Positions 1 to 6,607 of a stretch of 30,818 nt of DNA are shown one piece after another. The notes below the pieces were generated by a model that saw nothing but the letters and a program-made list of their open reading frames with translations, ran no database searches and had not been told where the DNA came from. This DNA is from Sphingopyxis macrogoltabida (GTDB lineage Bacteria > Pseudomonadota > Alphaproteobacteria > Sphingomonadales > Sphingomonadaceae). Within the stretch, counting starts at the first letter, position 1. The number at the start of each line of letters is the position of its first letter. The position numbers and the translations under genes are program-made. The stretch covers positions 1-30,818 of the forward strand of contig QFPJ01000036.1 of NCBI GenBank assembly GCA_003241685.1. Direction: 5' to 3'.

Positions 1-163
1 CCTCGCCCGGATCGAGCTGGGCGACCAGGAAGATTTCCTTGTCGGCATCCATCGCGGTTTCCAGCGCGGCGACCGATCGGTCGCGGCCGACGAACAACGG
101 CACGATCATATGAGGGAAAACGACGATATCGCGCAGGGGAAGCAGGGGGTAATTATGGCTCAT
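1..163 (-). CDS. lon: Lon protease, N-terminal fragment (cut by window edge)
   Basis: Only the first 54 codons are present; the gene runs off the left edge. The translation begins MSHNYPLLPLRDIVVFPHM and continues with VPLFVGRDRSVAALE. This is the characteristic start of the Lon substrate-binding domain (PLLPLRD, VVFPHM, P-LFVGR). Lon is a cytoplasmic ATP-dependent serine protease that degrades misfolded and regulatory proteins. Two ATGs lie in tandem. The second, at 163, is preferred because the AGGAG ribosome site is 5 nt from it and only 2 nt from the first. The ATPase and Ser-Lys protease domains lie outside the window, so nothing can be said about them. Confidence 0.92.
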   Translation of the reverse strand, partial: MSHNYPLLPLRDIVVFPHMIVPLFVGRDRSVAALETAMDADKEIFLVAQLDPGE

Positions 164-312
164 CATGGCTCCTGGACGGGCGTCCGCTGTCGGCACGCCG
201 CCCTTCTTATAGGATGGTCATGGCTAATATGGCGTAACTTGGCGCGCATTCAATGACGCTGCGGTGAACAGGCGGTCCCGCGCGTGCTCCGCCATGGCGC
301 CCCGCCGCCGCG

Positions 313-648
313 TCAGAAGGGCAGCTTGAAGCCGGGTGGCAGCGGCAGACCGCTGGTCATCTTGCCCATTTCTTCCTGGCTCGCGCGGTCGGCCTTTTCG
401 CGCGCGTCGTTGAATGCGGCCGCCAGCAGGTCTTCCAGCATCTGCTTGTCCGCCGGAACGATCAGGCTGTCGTCGATCGAGATCGCCTTGATGCGCCCTT
501 TTGCGCTAGCCAGAATCCTGACCAGTCCGCCGCCCGACACGCCTTCGACCTCGACGCTGTCGAGCTTCGCCTGCGCCTCCTGCATCTGCGCCTGCACCGT
601 GGCGGCCGCTTCCTGCGCCGCCTTCATCATTTCTTCGATCGATTTCAT
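313..648 (-). CDS. ybaB: YbaB/EbfC family nucleoid-associated protein
   Basis: A 111-residue protein of the YbaB/EbfC family, the usual length. These are small homodimeric DNA-binding proteins found with the nucleoid. The sequence shows the family pattern: a Met/Gln/Ala-rich N-terminal helix (MKSIEEMMKAAQEA), the central VEG-SGGGLVRI strand, the SIDDSLI segment and a C-terminal helix ending MTSGLPLPPGF. Its ATG overlaps the dnaX stop by 4 nt (ATGA), so the two are translationally coupled, as is common for dnaX-ybaB. In many bacteria recR follows ybaB. Here it does not; the next gene downstream is lon. The exact function of the family is uncertain. Confidence 0.95.
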   Translation of the reverse strand: MKSIEEMMKAAQEAAATVQAQMQEAQAKLDSVEVEGVSGGGLVRILASAKGRIKAISIDDSLIVPADKQMLEDLLAAAFNDAREKADRASQEEMGKMTSGLPLPPGFKLPF

Positions 649-2351
649 GGGCCCGTCCTTTGACGATGATTGTCTTCGGGTGCAAGGCTGGCGTCGGGAA
701 AAGCGGCCAGAGCGGCCTTGACGACCGGCAGTTCGCGAATGCGGGCGTCATTGTCGGCAAGCGCCGCCGCCTTCATCTGGCCCAGACTCGGCCGTGCCTC
801 GCCCTCGCCCGCCCGCACCTGCCAGCGGTTGCCCGTCGCGGTCAGCAAAGCGTCGCCCAATTCGCGCGCGAAGCTGTCGCGCAGCGCGGACGCGGGCGCG
901 AACAGCAGGTCGCCCGGTTCCAGCCGAATGATTTGCAAATGATCATGAACATCGACGGCAAGCCGATGGTTTCCCGTGCTTTCCAAAAGCTGATGAATTT
1001 GTGCGACGGTCAGCGCGGCGACCGGCGCGGGCGCTTCGGCGACCGGCGCGACCGGCGCGACCTGCGTCGCCGGCCCCGCGCCATCGCCGCCGGGCACGGC
1101 CGGGGACGGCGCTGCGGGCACCCCGCCTTCCAGCAGCTTCGCCAGTTCGCCCGGATCGGGAAGCGAGGCCGCATAGATTACGCGCAGCAACAGCATTTCG
1201 AGATGATCGAGCGGATTATTGGCCCGCAGCACCTCGTCATGCCCTTTCAGCAGCAATTGCCACAGCCGGTTGAGCGGCGCGAACCCCAGCGCCTGCGCCC
1301 ATTCGCCGATCCGCTGCCGGTCGGTTTCGGCCAGCGCCGGATCATCGTGCCGCGCCACCTTGGCCAGCGTGACGGCGTGGGTCAGTTCCATCAGGCCGCG
1401 GACCATCGCGATCGGTTCGATACCCAGCGCATATTGGGCGCGGGCCAGGTCGATCGCCCCGCTGCTGTCGCCCTCCAGTATCGCGGTCATCAACTGGGCG
1501 ATCGCGGTGCGATCCGACAGGCCGAGCATCGTGCGGACCTGATCGGCGCCGATCCGGCCGCCGCCATCCAGATCGGCGTGCGCGATCGCCTGGTCGAGAA
1601 TCGACAGGCCGTCGCGCACCGATCCTTCGGCGGCATTGGCGATCAGCCAGATCGCGGGCGCATCGGCCTCCACGCCCTCCTTCTGCAATATCGCGCTGAA
1701 ATGGGCGAACAGCATGTCGGGGGTGATCCGGCGGAGGTCGAACCGCTGGCAGCGCGACAGCACCGTCACCGGCACCTTGTTCACCTCCGTCGTCGCAAAC
1801 AGGAACTTGACGTGCGGCGGCGGCTCTTCGAGCGTTTTCAGGAGCGCGTTGAACGCATTACGCGACAACATGTGCACTTCGTCGATGATGTAGATCTTGT
1901 AGCGCGCCGACACGGCGGCATAGCGCACCGCCTCGATAATCTCGCGCACGTCGTCGACGCCGGTGTTCGACGCGGCGTCCATCTCGATCACGTCGATATG
2001 GCGGCCCTCGGTGATCGCGCGGCACGGTTCGCACACCCCGCACGGGTCGATCGTCGGCCCGCCCTGCCCATCGGGGCCGATGCAGTTGAGCGCCTTGGCG
2101 ATCAGCCGCGCGGTCGAGGTCTTGCCGACCCCGCGCACCCCGGTCATCAGAAAGGCGTGGGCCAGCCGGTCGCGCGCGATCGCATTGCCCAACGTCTTGA
2201 CCATGGCGTCCTGCCCGATCAGTTCGGCAAAGGTTTGCGGACGATATTTGCGCGCCAGGACGCGGTAGGGGCCGCTCGACGCCGCCGGCGGCGGCGTTTC
2301 GGGCAAATCCATACCCAGCATCGGGCCATCGTCTTCAGCGGAATCGCTCAT
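645..2351 (-). CDS. dnaX: DNA polymerase III subunit gamma/tau
   Basis: A 568-residue clamp-loader ATPase subunit that loads the beta sliding clamp and organises the replisome. The AAA+ module shows a Walker A loop GVRGVGKTS (about 71-79), a zinc module with Cys90, Cys104, Cys107 and Cys110, a Walker B DEVH (157-160) and the sensor/arginine-finger motif SRC (199-201). After the three clamp-loader domains comes a Pro/Ala-rich linker near residue 400-450, then a tau-type C-terminal region. I see no obvious A-run with a stem that would make a short gamma form by frameshifting. The gene heads a dnaX-ybaB operon. The SRP RNA gene lies just upstream on the same strand. Confidence 0.97.
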   Translation of the reverse strand: MSDSAEDDGPMLGMDLPETPPPAASSGPYRVLARKYRPQTFAELIGQDAMVKTLGNAIARDRLAHAFLMTGVRGVGKTSTARLIAKALNCIGPDGQGGPTIDPCGVCEPCRAITEGRHIDVIEMDAASNTGVDDVREIIEAVRYAAVSARYKIYIIDEVHMLSRNAFNALLKTLEEPPPHVKFLFATTEVNKVPVTVLSRCQRFDLRRITPDMLFAHFSAILQKEGVEADAPAIWLIANAAEGSVRDGLSILDQAIAHADLDGGGRIGADQVRTMLGLSDRTAIAQLMTAILEGDSSGAIDLARAQYALGIEPIAMVRGLMELTHAVTLAKVARHDDPALAETDRQRIGEWAQALGFAPLNRLWQLLLKGHDEVLRANNPLDHLEMLLLRVIYAASLPDPGELAKLLEGGVPAAPSPAVPGGDGAGPATQVAPVAPVAEAPAPVAALTVAQIHQLLESTGNHRLAVDVHDHLQIIRLEPGDLLFAPASALRDSFARELGDALLTATGNRWQVRAGEGEARPSLGQMKAAALADNDARIRELPVVKAALAAFPDASLAPEDNHRQRTGP

Positions 2352-2423
2352 GGGTTCGTCTTAGGGGCGGCGGCGGCGCTTGTCGAAGGGGAATGCTGAC
2401 GCTGCAACCCCATATCTAATCCT

Positions 2424-2440
2424 CCCGGATGAAGTCCGGG
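2424..2440. repeat. short palindromic intergenic repeat
   Basis: A perfect inverted repeat, CCCGGA-TGAAG-TCCGGG, lies inside the longer phrase CGTCACCCCGGACTTCATCC (minus strand). It sits between the SRP RNA and dnaX. From memory, similar phrases recur between genes in sphingomonads, but this was not searched. Downstream of the SRP RNA it could also help stop transcription, although no T-run follows. Confidence 0.5.
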
Positions 2441-2472
2441 GTGACGAAGGTTTGACGCGCGATCGGTTGGAG

Positions 2473-2568
2473 GGTGGGAGCCGGAACGACCCGCAGCGAA
2501 TTCGTTGCGGCTGCTTCCTTCCGGACCTGACCGGGTTGGCGAAGACTGCGTCCGCCCGACTCCCGCGG
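2473..2568 (-). ncRNA. ffs: signal recognition particle RNA, small bacterial type
   Basis: The minus strand carries the near-invariant SRP domain IV core, GGTCAGGTCCGGAAGGAAGC, at about 2515-2534. This is the hairpin that binds Ffh. The ends close by pairing GGGAGTCGG (5', from 2564) with CCGGCTCCC (3', to 2476), giving a single long hairpin of about 90-96 nt, the size of 4.5S-like SRP RNA. It lacks an Alu domain. With Ffh it targets nascent inner-membrane proteins to FtsY and SecYEG. The gene lies between bla and dnaX on the same strand. The exact 5' and 3' ends are estimated from the pairing and the promoter. Confidence 0.93.
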
Positions 2569-2570
2569 CG

Positions 2571-2599
2571 CATATGGCGGCGGCGGCGGCCAAATGCAA
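2571..2599 (-). promoter_or_regulatory. candidate sigma70-type promoter of the SRP RNA
   Basis: On the minus strand, TTGCAT (2599-2594), a 17-nt spacer and CATATG (2576-2571) lie so that transcription would start about 6-7 nt downstream. That is where the closing helix of the SRP RNA begins. The promoter lies just after the beta-lactamase stop. Inferred from spacing only. Confidence 0.45.
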
Positions 2600-2607
2600 G
2601 CGGCGGG

Positions 2608-3492
2608 TCAGTTCAGCAAATCCTCCGCGATAGCCCGCGCGGCGCCGGCGATCGCCGCGTTGGCGGCGTCGCCCGACACCGCCGGGCGGTCGAGATAGAT
2701 CGCGATCATGTGACGGCCGCCGCCGGGCTGTTCGACGAAGGCCACATCATTATAGGCGGTGCCGCACGTCCCGGTCTTGTCGCCCGCCACCCAGTCCTGC
2801 GGCAAACCACCGCGAATGCGCGCCAGCCCCGTCCTGCTCTCGACCAGCCAATCGCGCAGCGTCGCGCGATGGCTTTGGTGCAATCGATCGCCAAAGACCA
2901 GTTGCGCACCGCTTCGGGCGATCGCCGCCGGACTGGTCGTGTCGCGCGGATCGCCGGGCGCATTTTCGTTGAGGTCCGGCTCCATCCGGTCGAGCCGGGT
3001 CACCTCGTCGCCCATCCCGCGCACGAAGGCGGTAAAGCCCGCCGGCCCGCCGAACCGGTCGAGGAGCAGATTGGCGGCCAGATTGTCGCTGAGCACCACG
3101 GCGTCCCTTGCCGCGAAGCCGATGCGATATTGTCCCTTGCCATCGGCATCGAGCAGCTTTTCAGCGCCCGGCGAATGCGGCAACAGGTCGGTGCGCGTGA
3201 AGTCGAGGGGCGAGCGCAGGGGCACGCCGCTGGTCGCGGCGCTCAGCACCCGTCCCGCCAGCAACAGCTTGAAGGTCGAGCACATGGCAAAGCGTTCATC
3301 GGCGCGGTGGCCGAAGCGCAGCGTCCCATCGGCGTCAGTCACGGCAACGCCCAGACGCCCGCCGCTGCGCGTCTCGATCGCCGCAATTTTTGCCGACAGG
3401 ACGGGGTTTGCGGCCGCGCGGGGCGTCGTGTCCGGCGATATAGCGCAGGATGCAAGCGCCAGAAGAACGGACAGGGCGCAGATGATCCGCAT
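2608..3492 (-). CDS. class A beta-lactamase, predicted lipoprotein
   Basis: A 294-residue serine beta-lactamase that hydrolyses beta-lactams in the periplasm. All class A motifs are present: Ser72-T-F-Lys75 (S70xxK73 in standard numbering), Ser135-Asp-Asn137 (SDN loop), Glu171 and Asn175 in EPDLN (E166/N170), and Lys239-Thr-Gly (KTG). Cys71, just before the catalytic Ser, and Cys243, after KTGT, match the Cys69-Cys238 pair that forms a disulfide in class A carbapenemases. The substrate spectrum cannot be read from this. The N-terminus is a signal peptide ending in a lipobox, LASC (Cys16), so outer- or inner-membrane anchoring is likely. The start is ATG 3492, sharing one base with the ferredoxin stop (TGATG). 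A longer open frame upstream is a ferredoxin shadow. Confidence 0.93.
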   Translation of the reverse strand: MRIICALSVLLALASCAISPDTTPRAAANPVLSAKIAAIETRSGGRLGVAVTDADGTLRFGHRADERFAMCSTFKLLLAGRVLSAATSGVPLRSPLDFTRTDLLPHSPGAEKLLDADGKGQYRIGFAARDAVVLSDNLAANLLLDRFGGPAGFTAFVRGMGDEVTRLDRMEPDLNENAPGDPRDTTSPAAIARSGAQLVFGDRLHQSHRATLRDWLVESRTGLARIRGGLPQDWVAGDKTGTCGTAYNDVAFVEQPGGGRHMIAIYLDRPAVSGDAANAAIAGAARAIAEDLLN

Positions 3493-3827
3493 CAGCGGGA
3501 CTCCTGCATATTGCGGCTCTCGGCCGGAATGGCGACGGTCAGCCCGTCGAGATCGGCGGTCAGCACGATCTGGCACGCCAGGCGGCTGGTGCGGCGCACG
3601 CCCGCGGCAAGATCGAGCATATCCTCCTCCATCTCGCTCGCTTCGGGAAGCCGGCCGAAATCTTCTTTCGCAACGATGACATGGCAGGTCGAACAGGCCA
3701 TCTGTCCCTCGCACGTCCCTTCCAGCGGCATCAGATAGCGCTGCGCGATGTCGAGCAAGCTGTCGCCCGGCTGCGCCTCGGCATCGGTGCGGCCCTTGCC
3801 GTCGGCGTGAAGGAAATGGACGCGCAT
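3492..3827 (-). CDS. [2Fe-2S] ferredoxin, adrenodoxin type
   Basis: A 111-residue plant/adrenodoxin-fold ferredoxin, the normal length. The four cluster ligands are Cys39, Cys45, Cys48 (CEGQMACSTC) and Cys85 (RLACQIVL), spaced C-x5-C-x2-C-x36-C as in Isc-type and P450-partner ferredoxins. It is a soluble cytoplasmic one-electron carrier. Its ATG overlaps the desulfurase stop by one base, and its own stop overlaps the beta-lactamase start the same way (both TGATG), so the three genes are one coupled operon. Next to a cysteine desulfurase, a role in Fe-S assembly (supplying electrons for sulfur reduction) is the simplest reading. A role as electron donor to an oxygenase cannot be excluded. Confidence 0.92.
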   Translation of the reverse strand: MRVHFLHADGKGRTDAEAQPGDSLLDIAQRYLMPLEGTCEGQMACSTCHVIVAKEDFGRLPEASEMEEDMLDLAAGVRRTSRLACQIVLTADLDGLTVAIPAESRNMQESR

Positions 3828-4918
3828 CAAAGGGCTCCCTGCAACCGTGCCGCATCCCTGATCGCGTTCAGCCCGTCCCGCAAGTCCTGTTCCGTCGTAT
3901 AGCGCCCCCAGCCGAGCCGGATCGACGAGCGCGCGTCGATTTCGCTGACGCCCATCGCGCGCAGCACATGGCTGACCCTGCCCGATCCGCTGGCGCAGGC
4001 GCTGCCGAGCGAAAAGGCGACATCGCGGGCGTCGGACATCAGCCGCAGGCCATTCACGCCATCCCGGCGGACGTTCAGGTTGCCGTGATAGCGTCGCTCC
4101 GCATCGCCGTTGATGCACCATCCCGGCAACAGGTCCAGTGCAAGCGCCCACAGCCGCTCGACATGCGCGGCATCCGCATCGAACCGTTCGGCCGCCAGCG
4201 CCGCTGCCGTTCCGAAACCGGCGCAGAGCGCGGGCGATACGGTGCCCGACCGCATCCCCTGCTCCTGCGCGCCGCCGAGCATCAGCGGGTCAATATCCAC
4301 CCCGTCTCGCACCCACAGGGCGCCGATGCCCTTCGGCCCATGTATCTTGTGCGCCGATATTGCGATCAGGTCCGGCCCTTCGGGAATCACGACGCGCCCT
4401 AGCCCCTGCACCGCATCGCAGAGCAGCAGGCTGTTCTTGGCATGGGCGGCGGCGGCGAAATCGTCGACCGGCTGGATCGTACCGACCTCATTGTTCACCA
4501 GCATCGCCGCGACGATGCCATTTTCCGGGATCAGCGCATCGTCGGGCGGCAAGGCCAGGCCCCGGCCATCGACGGGAAGGACCGCCGCGTTCAGCTTTTC
4601 CAGGCACTGCAGCGCCCCCGGATGCTCGATGCTGAGCCCCGCCGCACCGCCGGTCCGGCTCTCCGCGCCCTTGAACAAGGCCCAGTTGAGCGCCTCGGTC
4701 GCGCCCGAGGTGAAGTGGACGCGCCCGCCCTTGGGCAGCAACGCCGCGACCTGATCGCGCGCGACCTCCACCGCAGCCGCGGCGGCGCGGCCCGCCTTGT
4801 GCGTGCTCGACGGGTTGGCGAAACCGCCCCCTTGGCCCGGCCCTTCCAGCCAGCGCAGCATCGCCGCGCGCGCTTCGGGGGCGAGCGGTGTCGTGGCCTG
4901 GTAATCGAGGTAGATCAT
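3827..4918 (-). CDS. cysteine desulfurase, IscS/NifS family
   Basis: A 363-residue PLP enzyme that takes sulfur from L-cysteine as a persulfide for Fe-S clusters or tRNA thiolation. Visible residues are the N-terminal YLDYQATTP, His99 (EHP, stacks on PLP), Asp168 and Gln171, the Schiff-base lysine Lys191 in SAHKIHG, and the catalytic loop Cys308 in LGSACASGSG. This is the class I arrangement; the loop is NifS/IscS-like. It is shorter than IscS (about 404), so it may be a sphingomonad-type paralogue. ATG 4918 is the first codon giving the conserved N-terminus; the upstream ribosome site is weak. It is first of the operon desulfurase-ferredoxin-beta-lactamase. No IscU or IscA lies nearby. Confidence 0.93.
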   Translation of the reverse strand: MIYLDYQATTPLAPEARAAMLRWLEGPGQGGGFANPSSTHKAGRAAAAAVEVARDQVAALLPKGGRVHFTSGATEALNWALFKGAESRTGGAAGLSIEHPGALQCLEKLNAAVLPVDGRGLALPPDDALIPENGIVAAMLVNNEVGTIQPVDDFAAAAHAKNSLLLCDAVQGLGRVVIPEGPDLIAISAHKIHGPKGIGALWVRDGVDIDPLMLGGAQEQGMRSGTVSPALCAGFGTAAALAAERFDADAAHVERLWALALDLLPGWCINGDAERRYHGNLNVRRDGVNGLRLMSDARDVAFSLGSACASGSGRVSHVLRAMGVSEIDARSSIRLGWGRYTTEQDLRDGLNAIRDAARLQGAL

Positions 4919-4944
4919 CGAAGGAATAGCCGCCTTATTTCCCC

Positions 4945-5022
4945 GTTCGTGTCGAGCGCGATCGAGACTCCCATATGCGAAGCGCCGCAATGATGGGCAT
5001 CTCGACTTCGCTCGATGCGACC
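4945..5022. repeat. REP-like imperfect inverted repeat
   Basis: Two 30-bp arms, 4945-4974 and 4993-5022, match in 22 of 30 positions when one is inverted. Each contains the phrase CGAGCGAAGTCGAG or a decayed form of it. The pair could fold into a long hairpin with an 18-nt loop. It sits between the divergent desulfurase and hydrolase genes. The same CGAGCGAAG-CGAG core occurs in the repeats around the GIY-YIG gene at 8610-9018. Confidence 0.6.
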
Positions 5023-5067
5023 GGAACACACATGGGATTGCGCGTTATTGCGAGTGATTCGCAAAAG

Positions 5068-5095
5068 TTGCAACACGCCACCTATTTTCTATATA
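5068..5095 (+). promoter_or_regulatory. candidate promoter of the alpha/beta hydrolase gene
   Basis: TTGCAA (5068-5073), a 16-nt spacer and TATATA (5090-5095) lie about 70 nt upstream of the hydrolase start in an AT-richer patch. This is a good sigma70-like match by eye, not tested. Confidence 0.5.
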
Positions 5096-5166
5096 GGCGC
5101 GCATCCTGCTTCGCCACCCCGCCGTCCGGCGAATCGGGGGCCAGCTTCAAGAAACAGAGGTATCCC

Positions 5167-5823
5167 TTGCCCGACGTCATTTTTCCCGGCCCCGAGGGCC
5201 GCATCGAAGGCCGCTTCTCGCCGCCCCCGCGCCCGCGCGCGCCGGTGGCGCTGATCCTGCACCCGCATCCGCAGGGCGGCGGCACGATGAACGACCGCAT
5301 CACCCAGGCGATGTACAAAAGCTTCGTCGCGCGGGGCTTTGCGGTGCTGCGCTTCAACTTTCGCGGCGTCGGCCGCAGCCAGGGCACGTTCGACAATGGG
5401 ATCGGCGAACTCAGCGATGCCGCATCGGCGCTCGACTGGGTCCAGTCGATCCATCCGGAGGCGCAGACCACCTGGGTCGCGGGCTTCAGCTTCGGCGCGT
5501 GGATCGGGATGCAGCTTTTGATGCGCCGCCCGGAAATCCGCGGATTCCTGTCAGTCGCGCCGCCGGCGAACATGTACGACTTCAGCTTCCTCGCGCCCTG
5601 CCCCTCGTCGGGCATCATCGTCGCGGGCGGGCAGGATGAAATCGTGCCGCCGCCGGCGATCCAGAAACTGGTCGACAAGCTGCGCACCCAAAAGGGCATC
5701 ACCATCCATCATGACGAGATCCCGCGCGCGAACCATTTCTTCGAGCATGAACTGGATCAGTTGATGAAGAGCCTCGACAATTATCTCGACATGCGGCTCG
5801 CGCCCGATTCGCCGATCCGCTGA
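5167..5823 (+). CDS. alpha/beta hydrolase (COG2945-like)
   Basis: A 218-residue cytoplasmic alpha/beta hydrolase of the short type without a lid. The oxyanion region HPHPQGGGTMND and the FNFRGVGRSQG loop are followed by the nucleophile elbow GFSFG with Ser108. The other triad residues are Asp157 (GGQDEIVPP) and His190 (ANHFFEH). Substrate unknown; family members are annotated as predicted hydrolases or esterases. I start it at TTG 5167 because the well-conserved N-terminus (PDVIFPGPEGRIEG) begins there and AGAGG lies 6 nt upstream. An ATG further upstream in frame (4975) would add a tail read through the repeat and promoter region, which is unlikely. Confidence 0.88.
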   Translation: MPDVIFPGPEGRIEGRFSPPPRPRAPVALILHPHPQGGGTMNDRITQAMYKSFVARGFAVLRFNFRGVGRSQGTFDNGIGELSDAASALDWVQSIHPEAQTTWVAGFSFGAWIGMQLLMRRPEIRGFLSVAPPANMYDFSFLAPCPSSGIIVAGGQDEIVPPPAIQKLVDKLRTQKGITIHHDEIPRANHFFEHELDQLMKSLDNYLDMRLAPDSPIR

Positions 5824-5830
5824 GGCCGAC

Positions 5831-5995
5831 CTACTTCACCGGCACCATCCAGATCGCCACATTGGCGAACATGACCAGCGCCGCGACGACCATCAGCATC
5901 GCGCGGCGCCGGTCGCCATGGCGGAACACCATGATTGCGCCGGCGAGCAGGGCCAGTCCGCCCAGCATGACGATCGAAAGCAGCATGTCACCCAT
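5831..5995 (-). CDS. small two-helix membrane protein, unrecognised
   Basis: A 54-codon open frame on the minus strand begins MGDMLLSIVMLGGLALL and ends VAIWMVPVK. Two hydrophobic segments (about 5-23 and 33-50) are separated by a short basic turn, FRHGDRRR, so two membrane helices with the loop in the cytoplasm are likely. It fills the gap between the hydrolase (stop 5823) and rpiB (start 6143), converging on the hydrolase and diverging from rpiB. The ribosome site is weak. The hydrophobic pattern with a basic turn argues that it is real, but no family is recognised. Confidence 0.6.
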   Translation of the reverse strand: MGDMLLSIVMLGGLALLAGAIMVFRHGDRRRAMLMVVAALVMFANVAIWMVPVK

Positions 5996-6142
5996 GACGG
6001 CGCTCTACGCGGGCGCCCGATGGCGGTCAAACCGGCTTTGTGACATTATCGGGTCGAAAATGCCGCGGCGCTTATGGCCAAGCCGCAACGCTTCGCCTAA
6101 AGGGCCGACATCGATTCCCTTCACCTTGCGGGAGCCGCCCCG

Positions 6143-6607
6143 ATGCGTATCGCCATAGCTTCTGATCATGCCGCCTGGGAACTGAAGGCCTCGCTGGCCG
6201 ACTGGCTGCGCGGCGAAGGGCATGAGATCGCCGACCTGGGCACCAACGGCCCCGACAGCGTCGATTATCCCGACTATGGCTATGCCCTCGCCGAAGCGGT
6301 CGCGAACGGCGGCGCCGACAAGGGCGTCGCGCTCTGCGGTTCGGGCATCGGCATCTCCATTTCGGTCAACCGCAACCCGGCGTGCCGCTGCGCGCTGGTG
6401 TCGGAACCGCTGTCCGCCAGCCTTGCCCGCCAGCATAATGACGCCAACGTCATCGCCATGGGGGCCCGCCTGACCGGCATCGACATGGCAAAGGCGTGCA
6501 TCACCGCCTTCCTGACCACCGATTTTGCCGGCGACCGCCACGCGCGGCGCGTCGACAAGCTTTCCAAGCCGCCCTTCGATTTGCCCGAACTGGAGACCAG
6601 CCGATGA
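6143..6607 (+). CDS. rpiB: ribose-5-phosphate isomerase B
   Basis: A 154-residue RpiB/LacAB-family isomerase that interconverts ribose-5-phosphate and ribulose-5-phosphate in the non-oxidative pentose phosphate pathway. Diagnostic elements are ASDHA (Asp8-His9), the active-site Cys65 in CGSGIGIS, and RQHNDANV (His98-Asn-Asp100). The length is normal. GGGAG lies 8 nt before the ATG. Its stop overlaps the glyA ATG by 4 nt (ATGA), so the two are coupled, and they head a run rpiB-glyA-small membrane protein-nrdR. The coupling of pentose phosphate and one-carbon supply to nucleotide metabolism fits with NrdR downstream. Confidence 0.96.
   Translation: MRIAIASDHAAWELKASLADWLRGEGHEIADLGTNGPDSVDYPDYGYALAEAVANGGADKGVALCGSGIGISISVNRNPACRCALVSEPLSASLARQHNDANVIAMGARLTGIDMAKACITAFLTTDFAGDRHARRVDKLSKPPFDLPELETSR

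Noticed and set aside
660..2399. A 579-codon plus-strand frame opposite dnaX
   Set aside because: Arg/Gln/His-rich shadow of dnaX without any recognisable domain.
3493..3855. N-terminal extension of the beta-lactamase
   Set aside because: Lies on the ferredoxin gene in another frame; the signal peptide and lipobox begin at ATG 3492.
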